The notes under the pieces: model-generated
Database searches by the model: none
Told to the model about the DNA's origin: nothing
Seen by the model: the letters and a program-made list of their open reading frames with translations, nothing else
In this document: positions 14,362-15,440 of the stretch, one piece after another
How positions within the stretch are numbered: the stretch's first letter is position 1
Layout: the number at the start of each line of letters is the position of its first letter
Position numbers and translations under genes: made by a program
Assembly: GCA_035620975.1 (NCBI GenBank)
Contig: DASPFV010000025.1
Location: 1 to 15,440 of the forward strand
DNA length: 15,440 bases
Direction of reading: 5' to 3'
Origin: DASPFV01 sp035620975
GTDB taxonomy: Bacteria; Acidobacteriota; Vicinamibacteria; Vicinamibacterales; 2-12-FULL-66-21

Positions 14362-15417
14362 TCACCGTTTCCCGATCGAGATATTCCCCGAAAACGTCGT
14401 GAGGTCGAGCGTGGCGCTGCCGTCGCCGTAGGTGCCGCGCAGCGAGCGCTGGCCGCGGCGGCCTTCGCGGTCGGTCGTCTGGCTGGTGAGCGGCAGGTCC
14501 GTGCGCACCGATCCGCTGAACGAGCTGGCCTCCAGGTCGAAGCCGACGTCGCCCCCGACGAGCACCCGCACCTGGCCCGAGTGCGAGCTGAGGTCGTACC
14601 GGCTGCCCCGCTGCAGCGCGCCGGCGAGCTGCACCTCGCCGCTGATGGACTGCGCGCGCACGCGCGGGCTCTGCACGTCCTGGATGACGACGTCGCCGCT
14701 GACCGACCCGAGGTCGAGCCGCGCCGCCTGCACCTTGCGCAGCGTGAGCGTGCCGCTGATGGTGGCCGCGTCGAGTGCACCCTGGAGGGTGGTGTCGGCG
14801 ATCTCGACGTCGCCGGAGACCGTCTTGGCCTTCGGCACCTGCCCGGCGTTGGCGATGCGGAGGCTGCCGCTGATCGTCTCGAGCGCCAGCTCCCCCTTGA
14901 TGTCGCGCACGCTGATGCTCCCCGAGATGCTGTTCACGGTGAGGCGGGTCTGCTCGGGCGCCGTCAGCGTAAAGTCGACCGACACGTTGACGTTCCGCCG
15001 GTTGCGCCGATTCTCGTCGCGCGGATAGCGCACGCGGACCTCCGAGCGGCCGCCCCGCTCGCTGACGTCCACCTGCACGAGCGACAGCATCTCGCGTGCC
15101 TCCTCCACCGTCCGGCCGCGCGCCGTCTTGACGACCTCGAGCGTCGCCTCGTTGCCGCCGCCGCGCGTGACGACGATGTCCCCGGCGATGTTACCGAGAT
15201 CGATTTCGCCGCCGCTGTCGACGCGGAGCGTGCGCGTGAACCGCTCGGTCTGCTCCTCGCGCGCGCCGCCGCGCTGGTACCGCTCGACGGCGACCCGCTC
15301 GGCCCGACCGCGCGTCACCGACGGCATCCGCTCCGGATACACCTGCGCCTGCAGCGGAGGAGCGGCCAGCCCGGCGACCAGAATCGACAACGCGATCACT
15401 CGATGCATGTTTCCCAT
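14362..15417 (-). CDS. Secreted DUF4097-like beta-repeat protein (putative adhesin fold)
   Basis: The 351-residue protein has a signal peptide (hydrophobic core about 6-19, likely cleavage LQA/QVYP after 24), a charged linker (about 34-60) and a C-terminal repeat region. An [ST]-x-S-G turn recurs with its Gly at 166, 184, 202, 222, 241, 260, 281, 302 and 344, mostly 18-21 residues apart. Each turn is followed by a beta-strand-like stretch. This is the pattern of the DUF4097 (putative adhesin) family, expected to form a stacked beta-solenoid. Its role in Acidobacteriota-type genomes is unknown; such genes often lie beside anti-sigma or ECF sigma genes, but the upstream side is outside the window. 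ATG 15417 is the first start; ATG three codons later is a possible alternative. Neither has a strong ribosome site. Confidence 0.85.
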   Translation of the reverse strand: MGNMHRVIALSILVAGLAAPPLQAQVYPERMPSVTRGRAERVAVERYQRGGAREEQTERFTRTLRVDSGGEIDLGNIAGDIVVTRGGGNEATLEVVKTARGRTVEEAREMLSLVQVDVSERGGRSEVRVRYPRDENRRNRRNVNVSVDFTLTAPEQTRLTVNSISGSISVRDIKGELALETISGSLRIANAGQVPKAKTVSGDVEIADTTLQGALDAATISGTLTLRKVQAARLDLGSVSGDVVIQDVQSPRVRAQSISGEVQLAGALQRGSRYDLSSHSGQVRVLVGGDVGFDLEASSFSGSVRTDLPLTSQTTDREGRRGQRSLRGTYGDGSATLDLTTFSGNISIGKR

Positions 15418-15440
15418 TTCCCACGCGGGCCGGCATGGTT

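Overview
This window is a very GC-rich chromosomal segment from a Gram-negative bacterium. It is built around an elongation (cell-shape) operon. The best guess is an Acidobacteriota member, perhaps Vicinamibacteria-like. That rests on gene order, the style of the proteins (a DUF4097-type SG-repeat protein, an RNase E/G with a charged insertion in its S1 domain) and the short-period repeats in the gaps. It is an inference from memory of such genomes, not a search result.

Layout. 1-689 (-): start of a DAO-family FAD oxidoreductase cut by the window edge. 690-1000: a gap filled by two unrelated heptad repeat arrays. 1001-2746 (+): sppA, a membrane-anchored signal peptide peptidase. 2866-4794 (-): a PpiD-like periplasmic parvulin foldase, convergent with sppA across a strong hairpin. 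4795-5030: a divergent promoter region. 5031-13604 (+): GAF-GGDEF cyclase, mreB, mreC, mreD, mrdA (PBP2), rodA and an RNase E/G gene, all on one strand and probably one operon. 13686-13715: a hairpin between convergent genes. 13725-14213 (-): an unrecognised secreted protein with its own consensus -10 box. 14362-15417 (-): a secreted DUF4097-like beta-repeat protein.

How it works together. MreB filaments, MreC, MreD, the transpeptidase PBP2 and the glycosyltransferase RodA form the elongasome. An RNase G/E gene downstream of mre genes is also seen in E. coli (mreBCD...rng). SppA and PpiD handle envelope protein turnover and folding.

The most interesting point is the GGDEF protein. It keeps GGDEF, the RxxD inhibitory site and the N of the guanine-binding pair. 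At the position of the second guanine-binding residue (Asp344 of PleD) it has Ser257, in GHLFGSRAL. That Asp-to-Ser change is the known signature of Hypr GGDEF enzymes, which make 3',3'-cyclic AMP-GMP rather than mainly c-di-GMP. Its stop codon overlaps the TTG start of mreB (TTGA), so a candidate cGAMP synthase is translationally coupled to the cytoskeletal gene. A link between this second messenger and cell elongation is a specific, testable hypothesis.
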